Shown here: positions 9,379-18,216 of the stretch, piece by piece
How the letters are laid out: every line of letters begins with the position of its first letter
Position numbering within the stretch: the first letter of the stretch is position 1
Source: Paenisporosarcina cavernae
GTDB taxonomy: Bacteria; Bacillota; Bacilli; Bacillales_A; Planococcaceae
NCBI RefSeq assembly: GCF_003595195.1
Contig: NZ_CP032418.1
Location: 756,501 to 820,500 of the forward strand
Reading direction: 5' to 3'
Length of the DNA stretch: 64,000 bases
Translations under genes and position numbers: made by a program
The notes under the pieces: model-generated
The model's input: the letters and a program-made list of their open reading frames with translations, nothing else
Told to the model about the DNA's origin: nothing
The model's database searches: none

Positions 9379-10377
9379 ATGAAAAATGATTGTGTACACT
9401 GTGGGATTTCGTTTGATTTTTATGAGAAAGGTAATTTTTTTGTAGAAGGAGATTCTATTGACGGTTACCTCGATTCTTCTTTCACAAAAATGAACGATTA
9501 CATCGCATATAAGCCATACTCTTCTTTAGAAGAAGTGGGAGAAGAATGGAAAAAGTACGAAACGAGTAATAATGTAAGAATCGGTTTGTCGAGATCTACG
9601 AAACCAGAACGTTTAATTGACCCTTCTACCTTTATGACGCGGATGCAAGAACGGGAGACCGTTTCATTTATTCAACGAGGAGCATTAACGAGCTTTTTAC
9701 AACCAATCATCTCAATGGGAGATGAGGCCGTGTATGGATATGAATCGTTGCTTCGAGCTGCAGGAAATGATCATACTTTTTCACCAGGGAAGTTATTTCA
9801 AGTTGCTCAAAAAACAGGATTGCATTCTTTATTAGACCAACGAGCGCGAGAAGAGGCTGTCAAAGCTCGTCAAGATAAGGTAAAAGCGGGAGTCAAAAGT
9901 TTTATCAACTTCCTACCTTCCACTATTTATAATCCAGATTTTTGTTTACAGCATACATTTCGTATTGTAGAAAAATATCAAATTAACCCAAGCGATTTAG
10001 TTTTTGAAGTAGTTGAAACAGAAAAAATTGAGGATGTCCCGCATTTACAGAGAGTGTTAGAACGTTATAAAAAAGAGGGAATGAAAGTAGCGCTTGATGA
10101 TGTAGGAGCCGGATTTTCGACGGTGGATATGTTAGAGCGATTACAACCTGATTATGTCAAGATTGACCGTTCGTATATTGATCGATGTGATGAAGATGCA
10201 GAGAAGCAAGAATTTTTACATAGTACATCTGATCAAGCAAAAAAATTGGGTATTATCACATTAGCAGAAGGAATTGAACGGAAAGAAGAGTTCGATTTAT
10301 GCAAGAAAATTGGTTTTGATTTAGCACAAGGCTATTTTATTGGGAAACCTGCCGCTCAACTGGTAGAACTTCGATAA
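9379..10377 (+). CDS. EAL domain c-di-GMP phosphodiesterase with N-terminal Cys pair
   Basis: The protein has 332 residues: a short N-terminal segment with CVHCG (Cys5, Cys8), an uncharacterised region to about residue 95, and a full EAL domain. The catalytic set appears intact: Glu122 in YESLLRA (the EAL position reads ESL), Asn in FINFLP, Glu in FEVVETE, the Asp pair in ALDDVGAG, Lys in VKIDRSY, Glu in LAEGIE and Gln in AQGYFIG. An active phosphodiesterase lowering c-di-GMP is therefore likely. There are no membrane segments. The CxxC could bind metal or sense redox, but no partner cysteines are obvious. It lies 37 bp upstream of the RND pump with no terminator between. The start follows GAGGGGGAAA. 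Confidence 0.85.
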   Translation: MKNDCVHCGISFDFYEKGNFFVEGDSIDGYLDSSFTKMNDYIAYKPYSSLEEVGEEWKKYETSNNVRIGLSRSTKPERLIDPSTFMTRMQERETVSFIQRGALTSFLQPIISMGDEAVYGYESLLRAAGNDHTFSPGKLFQVAQKTGLHSLLDQRAREEAVKARQDKVKAGVKSFINFLPSTIYNPDFCLQHTFRIVEKYQINPSDLVFEVVETEKIEDVPHLQRVLERYKKEGMKVALDDVGAGFSTVDMLERLQPDYVKIDRSYIDRCDEDAEKQEFLHSTSDQAKKLGIITLAEGIERKEEFDLCKKIGFDLAQGYFIGKPAAQLVELR

Positions 10378-10414
10378 ACCTTGAATCTAACGAGAATGAA
10401 GGGAAGCATGCAGC

Positions 10415-13400
10415 ATGAAAATAAGTGATTTTTCCATCAAACGTCCAGTTTTCACTATGGTGACCATGATTCTCGTTTTGGTTCTCGGAGCCGTTTCTTT
10501 TTTTAAGATACCAGTAACTCTCATACCTGAGCTTAATCCTCCAATCGGTGTAGTCGTAACGAATTATGCTGGAGCTAGTCCAAAGGAAGTTAGCGAAAAA
10601 GTCACGAAACCGATAGAAAGCAATTTAGCCACTTTGCCAGGAATAAAATCGATTCAATCTGTTTCAGAGGAAGGATCAAACTTTCTATTAATGCAGTTCG
10701 ACTGGTCAACCTCCATAGAGGATGTTGAAATGGATATTTTACAGCGAATTGACTTGACTCCAATTCCTGAAGGTGCTGAAAAGCCGCGATTTTTGAAATT
10801 TGATCCATCGCAGTTTCCGATCATTCAACTTTCCCTTCGTTCAACGGATGCGTCCGTCCCAATTTCTTCCCTTGCCACAGAACTAGAGCAAGAACTTCGA
10901 CGAATTGACGGAGTTGCAAGTGTCAATGTTTCTGGCAAGATTACAGAAGAAATTCAGGTATTGTTAAACCAACAGCAATTGGTGAAGTATGGCGTTGGTC
11001 AATCGGACATTATCGCTGCGATCCAAGGTAATAATCAATCACTGCCGGGTGCGCCTGTAGAAACGGATGATGGCTTACGACTTACGACCCGTGTTATTAG
11101 TACATTAACAACTGTCGAAGATTTGGAAGGACTTGTTGTATTTACAAACCCTGCAACAGGAAAAAACGTTCGTCTTTCAGATGTAGCGTCTGTTAAAAAA
11201 GCACTATCAGAACAGACATTGATGACAAGAGCAAACGAGCAAGATGCAGTGTTGATGTCTGTCCTTCAAGAATCGGGATCGAACACAGCAAGTGTCTCAA
11301 AAGCTTTTCAAGCTTCTTTAAAAACGTTATTACAATCAAAAGAGTACGAGAATGTTCAAGCTGATATTTTATTTGACCAAGGGGACTATATCCAGCTCGC
11401 CATACAAAATATTGGATCTTCCTTATTATTTGGTGCTTTGTTTGCCATGGTTGTTCTATTCTTATTTTTACGTGGGATTCGAAGTCCGATTATTATCGGT
11501 GTTGCCATTCCATATTCGGTTATTGTTACGTTCGTGTTAATGTTTTTTGCGGATTTTGCCATCAATATTATGACGCTAGGAGCATTGGCGCTTGGAATAG
11601 GTATGCTAGTGGACAATGCGATAGTGGTGATTGAAAACATAGAGCGCCATTTAGCAATGGGCAAATCAAAACGACAAGCAGCTTCAGATGGCACGAAAGA
11701 AGTTGGAGGCGCCATTATAGCTTCTACTTTAACGACAGTGGCAGTATTCGTTCCTGTCGTGTTCATTTCAGGGTTAATTGGCCAATTGTTCAAAGAATTT
11801 GCCTTAACCATTTCATTTAGCCTTATCGCTTCGTTAGTTGTTGCACAAACAGTTATTCCGATGGTTGCATCCAGAATTTTGACAACCCCTAAAGGAAATT
11901 TAGACGCCAGAAGACGTCGTTCTAAGGCATATGGGAACTTCGAACGATCGATACAATGGTCGTTGCGAAATCGGTGGGTTGTTATTGGACTCACGACAAT
12001 TTTCATGGGTGCTTCTATCTACGGACTAACGAAAGTAGGAACAGAATTCCTACCCGCAACAGATGAAGGATTCGTAAGCATTTCTGTTGAGTTGCCGAAT
12101 GGATCTTCCACAGACAAAACAGATGAGACCGTAAAAGAAATAGAGAAAACGTTGGAACAAGAAAAGAATGTCGACGTTTTTGTTAGCATGATTGGTGGTA
12201 CCCAACAAGGTGCATCTCAAGGTACGTCAGAAGCAAACAAAGCAGAACTTTACGTAAAATTAGTGCCTTTAAGTGAACGGGAAGAATCTGTGTTTACTTT
12301 TGTGGAGCGAGTAGAAAAGAAGGTACAGAAAAATGTGTTGAATGATGCAATGGTTTCATTTAATTTACAAACAACTGCAGGTTCAACACCTAATACATTG
12401 TCTTTTACTGCAACGGACTCGAATGAAAAAGAATTAAAAGAAGCCGTTCAAGAAATTCAATCCACTTTAAGCTCACTTCCACATGTTCGAAAAGTAACAA
12501 ACGATTTAAATGATACGGTGAAAGAAATTCAAATTGAGGTTAATAGAGAAGAAGCGAGAAAAGTTGGTCTATTACCTGCACAAATCGGTCAAATGGTGCA
12601 ATCCATTACGAAAGGCGTCATGGCAACTCAAATTGTCTCTGAGCAGGAAGATGTTTTCGGAGTTAGAGTCGCATACGACCCTGACGTAATAAAGAGTGTA
12701 GCAAGTTTGAAATCATTACAATTGAAAACTCCGAGTGGATCTTTTGTGCCATTAGAATCGATTGCCGCAATTACGACAGAGAATGGACCGGTTTCGATTA
12801 AACGATATGATCAAGCTCACTCTGCTTCCTTCACGGTTGAATACGAATCTGCGGTATCGCTTGGGGAAATTTCAGAAGAAGTCGATCGAGAAATTGAAAA
12901 ACTTTCCTTATCAGAAAATGTGGAATTAAATTTCAGTGGGGATCGAGAGTTATTTGAAGGTGCTATTGACGACATGATATTAGCTCTTTTACTTGCAGTT
13001 ATTCTAGTCTATTTAGTAATGGCTGCTCAGTTTGAATCATTTGTGTATCCTTTTGTCATCATGTTTTCAGTGCCTTTGATGATTATTGGTGTAGCAGCAA
13101 GTCTTGTCATAACGAAGACTCCAATTAGCATTACAGCTGTCATTGGATTACTCGTGTTAGTCGGAATTGTCGTTAACAATGGAATTGTGTTGGTAGACTA
13201 TATTCTTCAGCAGAAACGTGCAGGAAAATCTACTGCAGAGAGTTTAATCATTTCTGCAAAAGATCGTGTTCGTCCAATTTTAATGACCGCTCTAACGACT
13301 ATTTTAGGATTAGTCCCATTAGCACTGGCGCTAGGTGAAGGAACCGAGATAAATCAACCAATGGGAATTGCGGTAATTGGTGGATTGATCAGTTCGACAT

Positions 13401-13477
13401 TTTTGACGCTGTATATTATTCCTATTATATTTAGTTTCGTCGATTCTGAAACAAGAAAAAAAGTCTTTTTGGATTAA
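10415..13477 (+). CDS. swrC: RND-family efflux transporter, SwrC/AcrB-like
   Basis: This is a 1020-residue inner-membrane RND pump of the HAE1/AcrB type; B. subtilis SwrC, its nearest known relative, exports surfactin and other amphiphiles and supports swarming. The duplicated layout is visible: TM1 near residue 13, a large extracytoplasmic loop with porter features, six membrane segments around residues 335-490, then a second copy. Conserved RND patterns include GASPKEVSEKVTKPIE, LALGIGMLVDNAIVVIENI and VGIVVNNGIVLVDYI. No membrane fusion protein or outer-membrane partner is nearby, as expected for a Gram-positive. It sits between an EAL protein and an SDR gene, probably one transcript. Confidence 0.9.
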   Translation: MKISDFSIKRPVFTMVTMILVLVLGAVSFFKIPVTLIPELNPPIGVVVTNYAGASPKEVSEKVTKPIESNLATLPGIKSIQSVSEEGSNFLLMQFDWSTSIEDVEMDILQRIDLTPIPEGAEKPRFLKFDPSQFPIIQLSLRSTDASVPISSLATELEQELRRIDGVASVNVSGKITEEIQVLLNQQQLVKYGVGQSDIIAAIQGNNQSLPGAPVETDDGLRLTTRVISTLTTVEDLEGLVVFTNPATGKNVRLSDVASVKKALSEQTLMTRANEQDAVLMSVLQESGSNTASVSKAFQASLKTLLQSKEYENVQADILFDQGDYIQLAIQNIGSSLLFGALFAMVVLFLFLRGIRSPIIIGVAIPYSVIVTFVLMFFADFAINIMTLGALALGIGMLVDNAIVVIENIERHLAMGKSKRQAASDGTKEVGGAIIASTLTTVAVFVPVVFISGLIGQLFKEFALTISFSLIASLVVAQTVIPMVASRILTTPKGNLDARRRRSKAYGNFERSIQWSLRNRWVVIGLTTIFMGASIYGLTKVGTEFLPATDEGFVSISVELPNGSSTDKTDETVKEIEKTLEQEKNVDVFVSMIGGTQQGASQGTSEANKAELYVKLVPLSEREESVFTFVERVEKKVQKNVLNDAMVSFNLQTTAGSTPNTLSFTATDSNEKELKEAVQEIQSTLSSLPHVRKVTNDLNDTVKEIQIEVNREEARKVGLLPAQIGQMVQSITKGVMATQIVSEQEDVFGVRVAYDPDVIKSVASLKSLQLKTPSGSFVPLESIAAITTENGPVSIKRYDQAHSASFTVEYESAVSLGEISEEVDREIEKLSLSENVELNFSGDRELFEGAIDDMILALLLAVILVYLVMAAQFESFVYPFVIMFSVPLMIIGVAASLVITKTPISITAVIGLLVLVGIVVNNGIVLVDYILQQKRAGKSTAESLIISAKDRVRPILMTALTTILGLVPLALALGEGTEINQPMGIAVIGGLISSTFLTLYIIPIIFSFVDSETRKKVFLD

Positions 13478-13488
13478 GGGGTATAGGG

Positions 13489-14571
13489 ATGCAAACACCA
13501 TTTATGACAGGTTTTCCAGGGTTTATTACCACTCAACTGATTCATGAATTAATTCGCCAGAAAAAAGCGACGACATTTTATTTGTTAGTGCTCGAAAATC
13601 AAATGAGTTTAGCGAGAGAAACGATTTCGAAAATGGAGTTACCTGAATCGGTCCATCTGCATCTTATAGAAGGAGACATCACGCAGTTTCAAATGGGGCT
13701 AACGGATGAGGATTTAGGACTTGTAAAAGAAGAAGTTGATGTCGTCTGGCATTTAGCAGCCATTTATGATTTAGCTGTTCCAAAAAATATTGCATGGAAA
13801 GTCAATGTTCATGGTACTGCCTCTGTATTAGAAACGATTCAACATTTTCCACATCTTAAACGACTGATGTATTTTAGTACGGCTTATGTGGCAGGAACAA
13901 GAACAGGTCTTTTAAAAGAAACGGAATTAATTCGTCCAAAATCTTTTAAAAATTACTATGAAGAGACAAAATTTGAAGCGGAATTAATGTTGAAAGAAGA
14001 ATACGCAAACATTCCTGCCACCGTTATTCGTCCTGGAATAGTTCGTGGACACTCTAAAACAGGTACAACGATCAAATTTGATGGTCCGTACTTTTTCTTG
14101 AATATGATTGAACGATTAAAAGGATTACCGGTAATTCCTTACGTTGGAAAATCGTCGAGCTATATAAATGTTGTGCCAATTGATTACATTATGGAAGCGG
14201 CGGTCTACTTAAGTGAATTAGAAGCAGCAAATCATCAAACTGTCCATTTAACGGATCCAAACCCGCATCCTGTGGAAGAAGTGTATCGAAGAATGGTGCA
14301 GTTAGTAACTGGGAAATCCCCGAAAGGACGTTTCCCGCTGGCTCTTGCTAAATCAGGTTTAGGGGTAAAAAAGGTGAGGCAAATGCTCGGTGTCGAACAA
14401 GAAACGCTCGATTATTTAACATGGGATGCGCAGTTTGATACAACTGTTGCAGAAAAGTTATTACAAGATAGTGAAATTACGTGTGCAGATTTCATCGACT
14501 CGATGGAGCCTATGGTGCAATTTTACGTAAAAAACAAGGACCATAAAAAATATCATGTCAAAATCGAATAG
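13489..14571 (+). CDS. Extended SDR-family oxidoreductase (NAD-binding, fatty acyl reductase-like)
   Basis: The protein has 360 residues. A Rossmann nucleotide-binding motif starts almost at the N-terminus (TGFPGFI, residues 7-13), followed by DVVWHLAAIYD, FSTAYVAG and the catalytic YYEETK (YxxxK). RPGIVRGHSKTG and a C-terminal substrate domain follow. This resembles NAD_binding_4 proteins such as the reductase domain of fatty acyl-CoA reductases and some thioester reductases, so the substrate may be an activated lipid or sugar nucleotide; this is inference. Only 11 bp separate it from swrC, and its ribosome site (AGGGGTATAGGG) overlaps the swrC end, supporting co-transcription. Confidence 0.75.
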   Translation: MQTPFMTGFPGFITTQLIHELIRQKKATTFYLLVLENQMSLARETISKMELPESVHLHLIEGDITQFQMGLTDEDLGLVKEEVDVVWHLAAIYDLAVPKNIAWKVNVHGTASVLETIQHFPHLKRLMYFSTAYVAGTRTGLLKETELIRPKSFKNYYEETKFEAELMLKEEYANIPATVIRPGIVRGHSKTGTTIKFDGPYFFLNMIERLKGLPVIPYVGKSSSYINVVPIDYIMEAAVYLSELEAANHQTVHLTDPNPHPVEEVYRRMVQLVTGKSPKGRFPLALAKSGLGVKKVRQMLGVEQETLDYLTWDAQFDTTVAEKLLQDSEITCADFIDSMEPMVQFYVKNKDHKKYHVKIE

Positions 14572-14626
14572 AGTTAGTTGGTATAGCTCTTTGCTCAAGT
14601 TCATCCGATGAAGCAATGTTCGAATG

Positions 14627-14654
14627 TTTACATTGACCGTATTTGTGGTAAAAT
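14627..14654 (+). promoter_or_regulatory. Promoter of the riboswitch-terC transcript
   Basis: TTTACA (14627-14632), a 16-bp spacer and TGG-TAAAAT (extended -10, 14649-14654) lie about 30 bp before the riboswitch aptamer. Confidence 0.55.
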
Positions 14655-14683
14655 AAAAGAAGATTAAATTTCATACTTTGACA

Positions 14684-14790
14684 TTTGTCAAAGGGGAGTA
14701 GCTATAGGGAAACCTATTTCATAGTCGTCATTACATGACTTCGTCATCGGCTATGATAGCAAATAATTTTGCTTAGCAAGACCTTTGCCT
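14684..14790 (+). ncRNA. yybP-ykoY family manganese riboswitch
   Basis: The 5' strand holds the family-defining AAAGGGGAGTAGCT (from 14690), then paired arms including CATAGTC and GGCTATG, and the 3' strand GCAAGACCTTTGCC that closes the aptamer. This class binds Mn2+ and activates manganese exporters. It lies directly upstream of a TerC gene, as in B. subtilis ykoY. The 3' aptamer strand is shared with a terminator stem (separate entry), giving a metal-on transcription switch. Confidence 0.9.
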
Positions 14791-14815
14791 ATTTATTTAG
14801 GCATGGGTCTTTTTA
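14779..14815 (+). terminator. Riboswitch-controlled terminator
   Basis: AGACC and GCCTA (14779-14791) pair with TAGGC and GGTCT (about 14798-14810), followed by TTTTATTTT. The 5' arm uses bases needed for the aptamer (ACCTTTGCC), so ligand binding should prevent termination. Confidence 0.8.
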
Positions 14816-14842
14816 TTTTGGTCAAGAATAGGAGAGAATAAC

Positions 14843-15544
14843 ATGGCAGATATATTTACATGGTCATTTCTAGTCGCACTAGCGTCAATTGTTGTTATTG
14901 ACTTAGTGTTAGCTGGGGATAATGCAATTGTGATCGGGATGTCCGCAAAGAATTTACCCGTTCATCAACGAAAAAAAGCGATTATTATTGGAACAGTAGG
15001 TGCTGTAATCGTTCGTATTCTAGCTACACTTGCGATTGTTTGGTTATTGAAAATTCCAGGATTGCAATTAGTTGGTGGATTAATACTTATCTGGATCGCG
15101 TATAAGTTGCTCGTCGAGGATAACGAAATTGGCGACCATAAAGCATCCAAAAGTCTTGCTTCTGCGGTTGCGACGATAATGATTGCCGACACCGTAATGG
15201 GATTGGATAACGTGTTAGCAGTAGCCGGTGCAGCAAATCACAACTATACTTTGGTAGTCCTAGGGTTATTAATTAGTGTACCGATAATGGTTTGGGGAAG
15301 TACAATGTTTATTAAGCTAATTGATAAGTTTCCTATTATTATTTACATCGGCTCAGCAGTATTAGCGTTTACAGCTGCTCGAATGATTACTCACGAACCT
15401 TTTTTACATGACTTCTTCACTTCTTACTGGTATCTTTCTTGGTTGTTTATTGCCGTAGTAGTGGTAGCGGTTGTGTTTATTGGTCGAAAGAAATCACAAG
15501 CATTAGAAAGTACCGCACATGAAATGGAACACCCTACACACTAA
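14843..15544 (+). CDS. TerC family membrane protein, probable Mn2+ exporter (YkoY-like)
   Basis: The protein has 233 residues and about seven membrane segments. TerC acidic metal-site motifs sit in the membrane: DLVLAGDNAIVIGM near the N-terminus and DTVMGLDNVLAVAG near residue 115. Placement behind a manganese-sensing riboswitch implies manganese efflux or metallation of exported enzymes, as known for YkoY/YceF in B. subtilis. It is followed after 24 bp by a second TerC paralogue on the same transcript. The start follows AGGAGAG. Confidence 0.9.
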   Translation: MADIFTWSFLVALASIVVIDLVLAGDNAIVIGMSAKNLPVHQRKKAIIIGTVGAVIVRILATLAIVWLLKIPGLQLVGGLILIWIAYKLLVEDNEIGDHKASKSLASAVATIMIADTVMGLDNVLAVAGAANHNYTLVVLGLLISVPIMVWGSTMFIKLIDKFPIIIYIGSAVLAFTAARMITHEPFLHDFFTSYWYLSWLFIAVVVVAVVFIGRKKSQALESTAHEMEHPTH

Positions 15545-15568
15545 TACAGGGCAAAGGAGTTAGATGAC

Positions 15569-16324
15569 GTGGAAGCCATTCTACTCGAATATGGATGGGT
15601 ATTATTAGTTCTCATCTTATTAGAAGGTTTACTTGCTGCGGATAACGCAGTCGTGATGGCGGTAATGGTCAAACATTTACCGGAAGAAAGACAAAAGAAA
15701 GCACTTTTTTATGGATTGCTCGGAGCATTTGTGTTTCGTTTCCTAGCACTCTTCATGATTACGTTTCTCGTTAATGTCTGGCAAGTACAGGCAATTGGAG
15801 CAGCGTATCTTCTGTTTATATCGATAAAGCATATACTCGACTCAAGGAAGAAAAAATCGGAATTGACGGCTGAAAAAGAGCCGAAAAATTCAGGTTTTTG
15901 GATGACAGTATTAAAAGTTGAATTGGCAGATATTGCGTTTGCCATCGACTCAATGCTTGCAGCAGTAGCACTTGCAGTCACATTACCAGAGCTTGGTTCA
16001 TTTGAAGTTGGTGGGATTAATGGCGGACAATTCACGGTTATGCTTCTAGGTGGAATAATCGGGTTAATCATCATGCGATTTGCCGCACATTGGTTTGTAA
16101 AACTGCTTGCAAATTACCCGGCACTTGAAACAGCGGCGTTCTTAATTGTTGGATGGGTAGGGGTTAAACTTACCGTAATGGCATTAGGTCATCCGAAGCT
16201 TGCCATCATTGATACGCATTTTCCTCACTCAACGGAGTGGAAATTAATCTTTTGGATTGTTTTACTTGGAATTGCTATCGGTGGATATTTCATTGGTATA
16301 AAACAAGCAAAAGCAGTTGAATAG
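15569..16324 (+). CDS. Second TerC family membrane protein
   Basis: This 251-residue paralogue of the preceding gene has the same duplicated acidic motifs, EGLLAADNAVVMAV and ELADIAFAIDSMLAAVALA. It differs by a longer central loop with a basic/acidic patch (DSRKKKSELTAEKEPK). The start is GTG at 15569, spaced well behind AAAGGAGT; a nearby ATG is out of frame. Co-transcription with the riboswitch-controlled gene suggests the two TerC proteins respond to the same metal. They may differ in metal or act on different secreted proteins; the sequence does not decide this. Confidence 0.87.
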   Translation: MEAILLEYGWVLLVLILLEGLLAADNAVVMAVMVKHLPEERQKKALFYGLLGAFVFRFLALFMITFLVNVWQVQAIGAAYLLFISIKHILDSRKKKSELTAEKEPKNSGFWMTVLKVELADIAFAIDSMLAAVALAVTLPELGSFEVGGINGGQFTVMLLGGIIGLIIMRFAAHWFVKLLANYPALETAAFLIVGWVGVKLTVMALGHPKLAIIDTHFPHSTEWKLIFWIVLLGIAIGGYFIGIKQAKAVE

Positions 16325-16335
16325 AGATGAATTGA

Positions 16336-16368
16336 AGGTGTAAGGAGAAATCCTTGCATCTTTTTTTG
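16336..16368 (+). terminator. Terminator after the terC pair
   Basis: AGGTGTAAGGA pairs with TCCTTGCATCT (11 bp with two G-T pairs) around a GAAA loop, followed by seven T. Confidence 0.8.
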
Positions 16369-16432
16369 TTGGAATGAAAACTTGTATAATGCCCATCTTA
16401 TGGCTTTTCTAGAAGTTAAAAGTAAAAAAGGT

Positions 16433-16445
16433 TGAAAACGTTTTC
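16433..16445 (+). promoter_or_regulatory. Catabolite-response element (cre)-like palindrome
   Basis: TGAAAACGTTTTC matches the symmetrical CcpA operator core TGAAARCGYTTTC at all 13 positions. It lies about 110 bp upstream of the secreted-protein gene and 43 bp downstream of a TATAAT at 16385-16390, a position usual for roadblock or repression by CcpA. Binding is inferred. Confidence 0.5.
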
Positions 16446-16541
16446 GAAAATTTTTCCAACACCCCCACAAAGAAAAGACAAGAACACGAATAAAGGGGTG
16501 AGCATCTGATGATGCAAAAAAATTTCTTAGAGGTGACGTTA

Positions 16542-17357
16542 ATGAAATTCTGGAAAAAATCAAGCACAGCAATTTTAACAGCAGCATTATTAACAGGAAC
16601 TGCAGGTGCAGCATTTGCTGACACGAACGAGTCAACAGTCGAGTACGATACAGTTGAACTTGAAACTCCTGTAGAAAATGTTTCAGATGACACAACAGCT
16701 ACTGAAGAAGAAGCGACGGAGGAATCTACTTCCGACGAAACAGCGACTGAAGAAACTACTACTGAAGAAGCATCTGAAGATGAAGTTGATGTGGATGAAG
16801 AAAAAGAATTTTCATTCGAAATCCCTGAGGGATATTTTGCAAACAATTTAATTGCATTATCCATGAACCTAGAAAAAATTAGCAATCCACGTGCAAAGGC
16901 AGCGATTCAACGTAACATTGAACGTGCTATTGCAAAATGGGAAGCAAAAATTGCAAAAGAAACTGAAGAAGTAACAGAAGAACCAGCAGTTGAAGAACCA
17001 GTGGTTGAAGAAACGACTGATACAGAGGTTGTTGAGGAAACTCCTGTTACGGAAGAAACAGTTGAAGCTACAACTGAAGTGGATAAAGATGGTTTAACTG
17101 ATGAAGAAAAAGCAACTTTAGCTGCATTGTTAGCGAAGAAGAAAGAAGCTGCGGAAGAGTTAAAAGCACAGAAAAAAGCAGAACATGAAGCAAAAAAACA
17201 AGCTGAAAAAGCTGAACGTGAAGCAAAAAAGGCTGCTAAAAAAGCTGAACACGAAGCAAAAAAAGCAGAAAAACATGAAGCTCATGCTTCGAAACATGCT
17301 GAGAAAAAAGAACACCATTCAGGTGAAAAAGGTCATGGTAAAAAAGATCGTGACTAA
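16542..17357 (+). CDS. Secreted protein with acidic repeats and Lys/Ala/Glu-rich tail (DUF5667-like)
   Basis: The 271-residue protein begins with a signal peptide (MKFWKKSSTAILTAALL, cleavage after AFA). A Thr/Glu-rich acidic segment runs to about residue 85, and a compact domain with FEIPEGYFANNLIALSMNLE and NPRAKAAIQRNIERAIAKWE resembles DUF5667. Another Glu/Val/Thr-rich linker and a charged helix rich in Lys, Ala, Glu and His (from about residue 205) follow. The ATG at 16542, behind AGAGGTGA, is preferred over an upstream ATG that would bury the signal peptide. It precedes sigI-rsgI, and proteins of this kind may be cell-surface clients of that system; this is inference. No enzyme motif was seen. 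Confidence 0.72.
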   Translation: MKFWKKSSTAILTAALLTGTAGAAFADTNESTVEYDTVELETPVENVSDDTTATEEEATEESTSDETATEETTTEEASEDEVDVDEEKEFSFEIPEGYFANNLIALSMNLEKISNPRAKAAIQRNIERAIAKWEAKIAKETEEVTEEPAVEEPVVEETTDTEVVEETPVTEETVEATTEVDKDGLTDEEKATLAALLAKKKEAAEELKAQKKAEHEAKKQAEKAEREAKKAAKKAEHEAKKAEKHEAHASKHAEKKEHHSGEKGHGKKDRD

Positions 17358-17459
17358 TGATTTGTAACACAATTGAAAAATGAAACATTCTTTTCATTTT
17401 CCTCATTTGTCGGTACAATCGATAAGAATTAAGTAATCGGTTGAAATGAGGTGAACGCA

Positions 17460-18215
17460 GTGTTACTTGCAACGATCCACAATTTGTTTCGAAATACAGC
17501 TAAGCAGATGAATGTTGAAGAGCAAGTAATGCTTGCGAAGCAGGGCGAAGAAGCAGTTCTACATGAATTGCTTCTTTCGCACACTGCTTTTATGAAAAAA
17601 ACAGCTTCATATGTATGTAAACGATACATTAGGGAAGCTGATGATGAATATAGCATTGCCATGTCCGCTTTCCATGATGCCATTATAAGTTATGAAACGG
17701 ATAAAAATGCTAGTTTTTTAACATTTGCCCATTTGCTGATTCGGCGTAAACTGATCGACCATATTCGTAAAGAAGCTAGAAGAATCGATCAACCAGTTGG
17801 AAACAGCTTGCTCATTGACGAAGAAGCGAATGATGCTTTTACTCATTTAGAATCATCACATGCTTTCGAGCAGTTTACAGCGGAGCAGCAACAGCAAGAA
17901 AGATTACGTCAAATTATCCAATTTGAAGAAATGTTGCAGCCTTACCAACTATCTTTTTCCCAGTTAGCGGAAGTTGCTCCTTCTCACGAAGATGCAAGAA
18001 GAACTGCTTTTCAAATTGCCCAGATTGTAGCAGAAACCGATGAGTTTTTTGATACTTTACAAACGAAGAAGAGATTGCCACTAAAAGAACTAGAAGAACT
18101 CGTTTCGGTATCTCGCAAAACACTCGAACGGCAACGTAAATATATCATTGCGATCGCACTACTATTAAACAGTGAGCTTCATTATTTAATAGATTACTTA
18201 AAAGGACGGATGTAA
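17460..18215 (+). CDS. sigI: RNA polymerase sigma factor SigI
   Basis: SigI is an alternative sigma factor linked to heat and envelope stress in Bacillus and to polysaccharide sensing in Clostridia. The 251-residue protein shows the SigI-specific block VCKRYIREADDEYSIAMSAFHDAI, then FAHLLIRRKLIDHIRKEARR. A C-terminal DNA-binding part carries VSRKTLERQRKYI as the recognition helix. The GTG at 17460 is spaced correctly behind TGAGGTGAA; a GTG nine bases earlier overlaps that site. It is coupled to the anti-sigma gene by a 1-bp gap. An AT-rich hairpin (about 17375-17400) separates it from the secreted-protein gene. Confidence 0.92.
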   Translation: MLLATIHNLFRNTAKQMNVEEQVMLAKQGEEAVLHELLLSHTAFMKKTASYVCKRYIREADDEYSIAMSAFHDAIISYETDKNASFLTFAHLLIRRKLIDHIRKEARRIDQPVGNSLLIDEEANDAFTHLESSHAFEQFTAEQQQQERLRQIIQFEEMLQPYQLSFSQLAEVAPSHEDARRTAFQIAQIVAETDEFFDTLQTKKRLPLKELEELVSVSRKTLERQRKYIIAIALLLNSELHYLIDYLKGRM

Positions 18216-18216
18216 C

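Noticed and set aside
11386-12006. 206-aa minus-strand ORF
   Set aside because: It is antisense to the strongly conserved swrC membrane domain, with composition typical of a shadow frame.
16225-16885. Two minus-strand ORFs of about 157 aa, one Ser/Val-rich
   Set aside because: They are antisense to terC and to the acidic repeats of the secreted protein; the repeats explain the composition.
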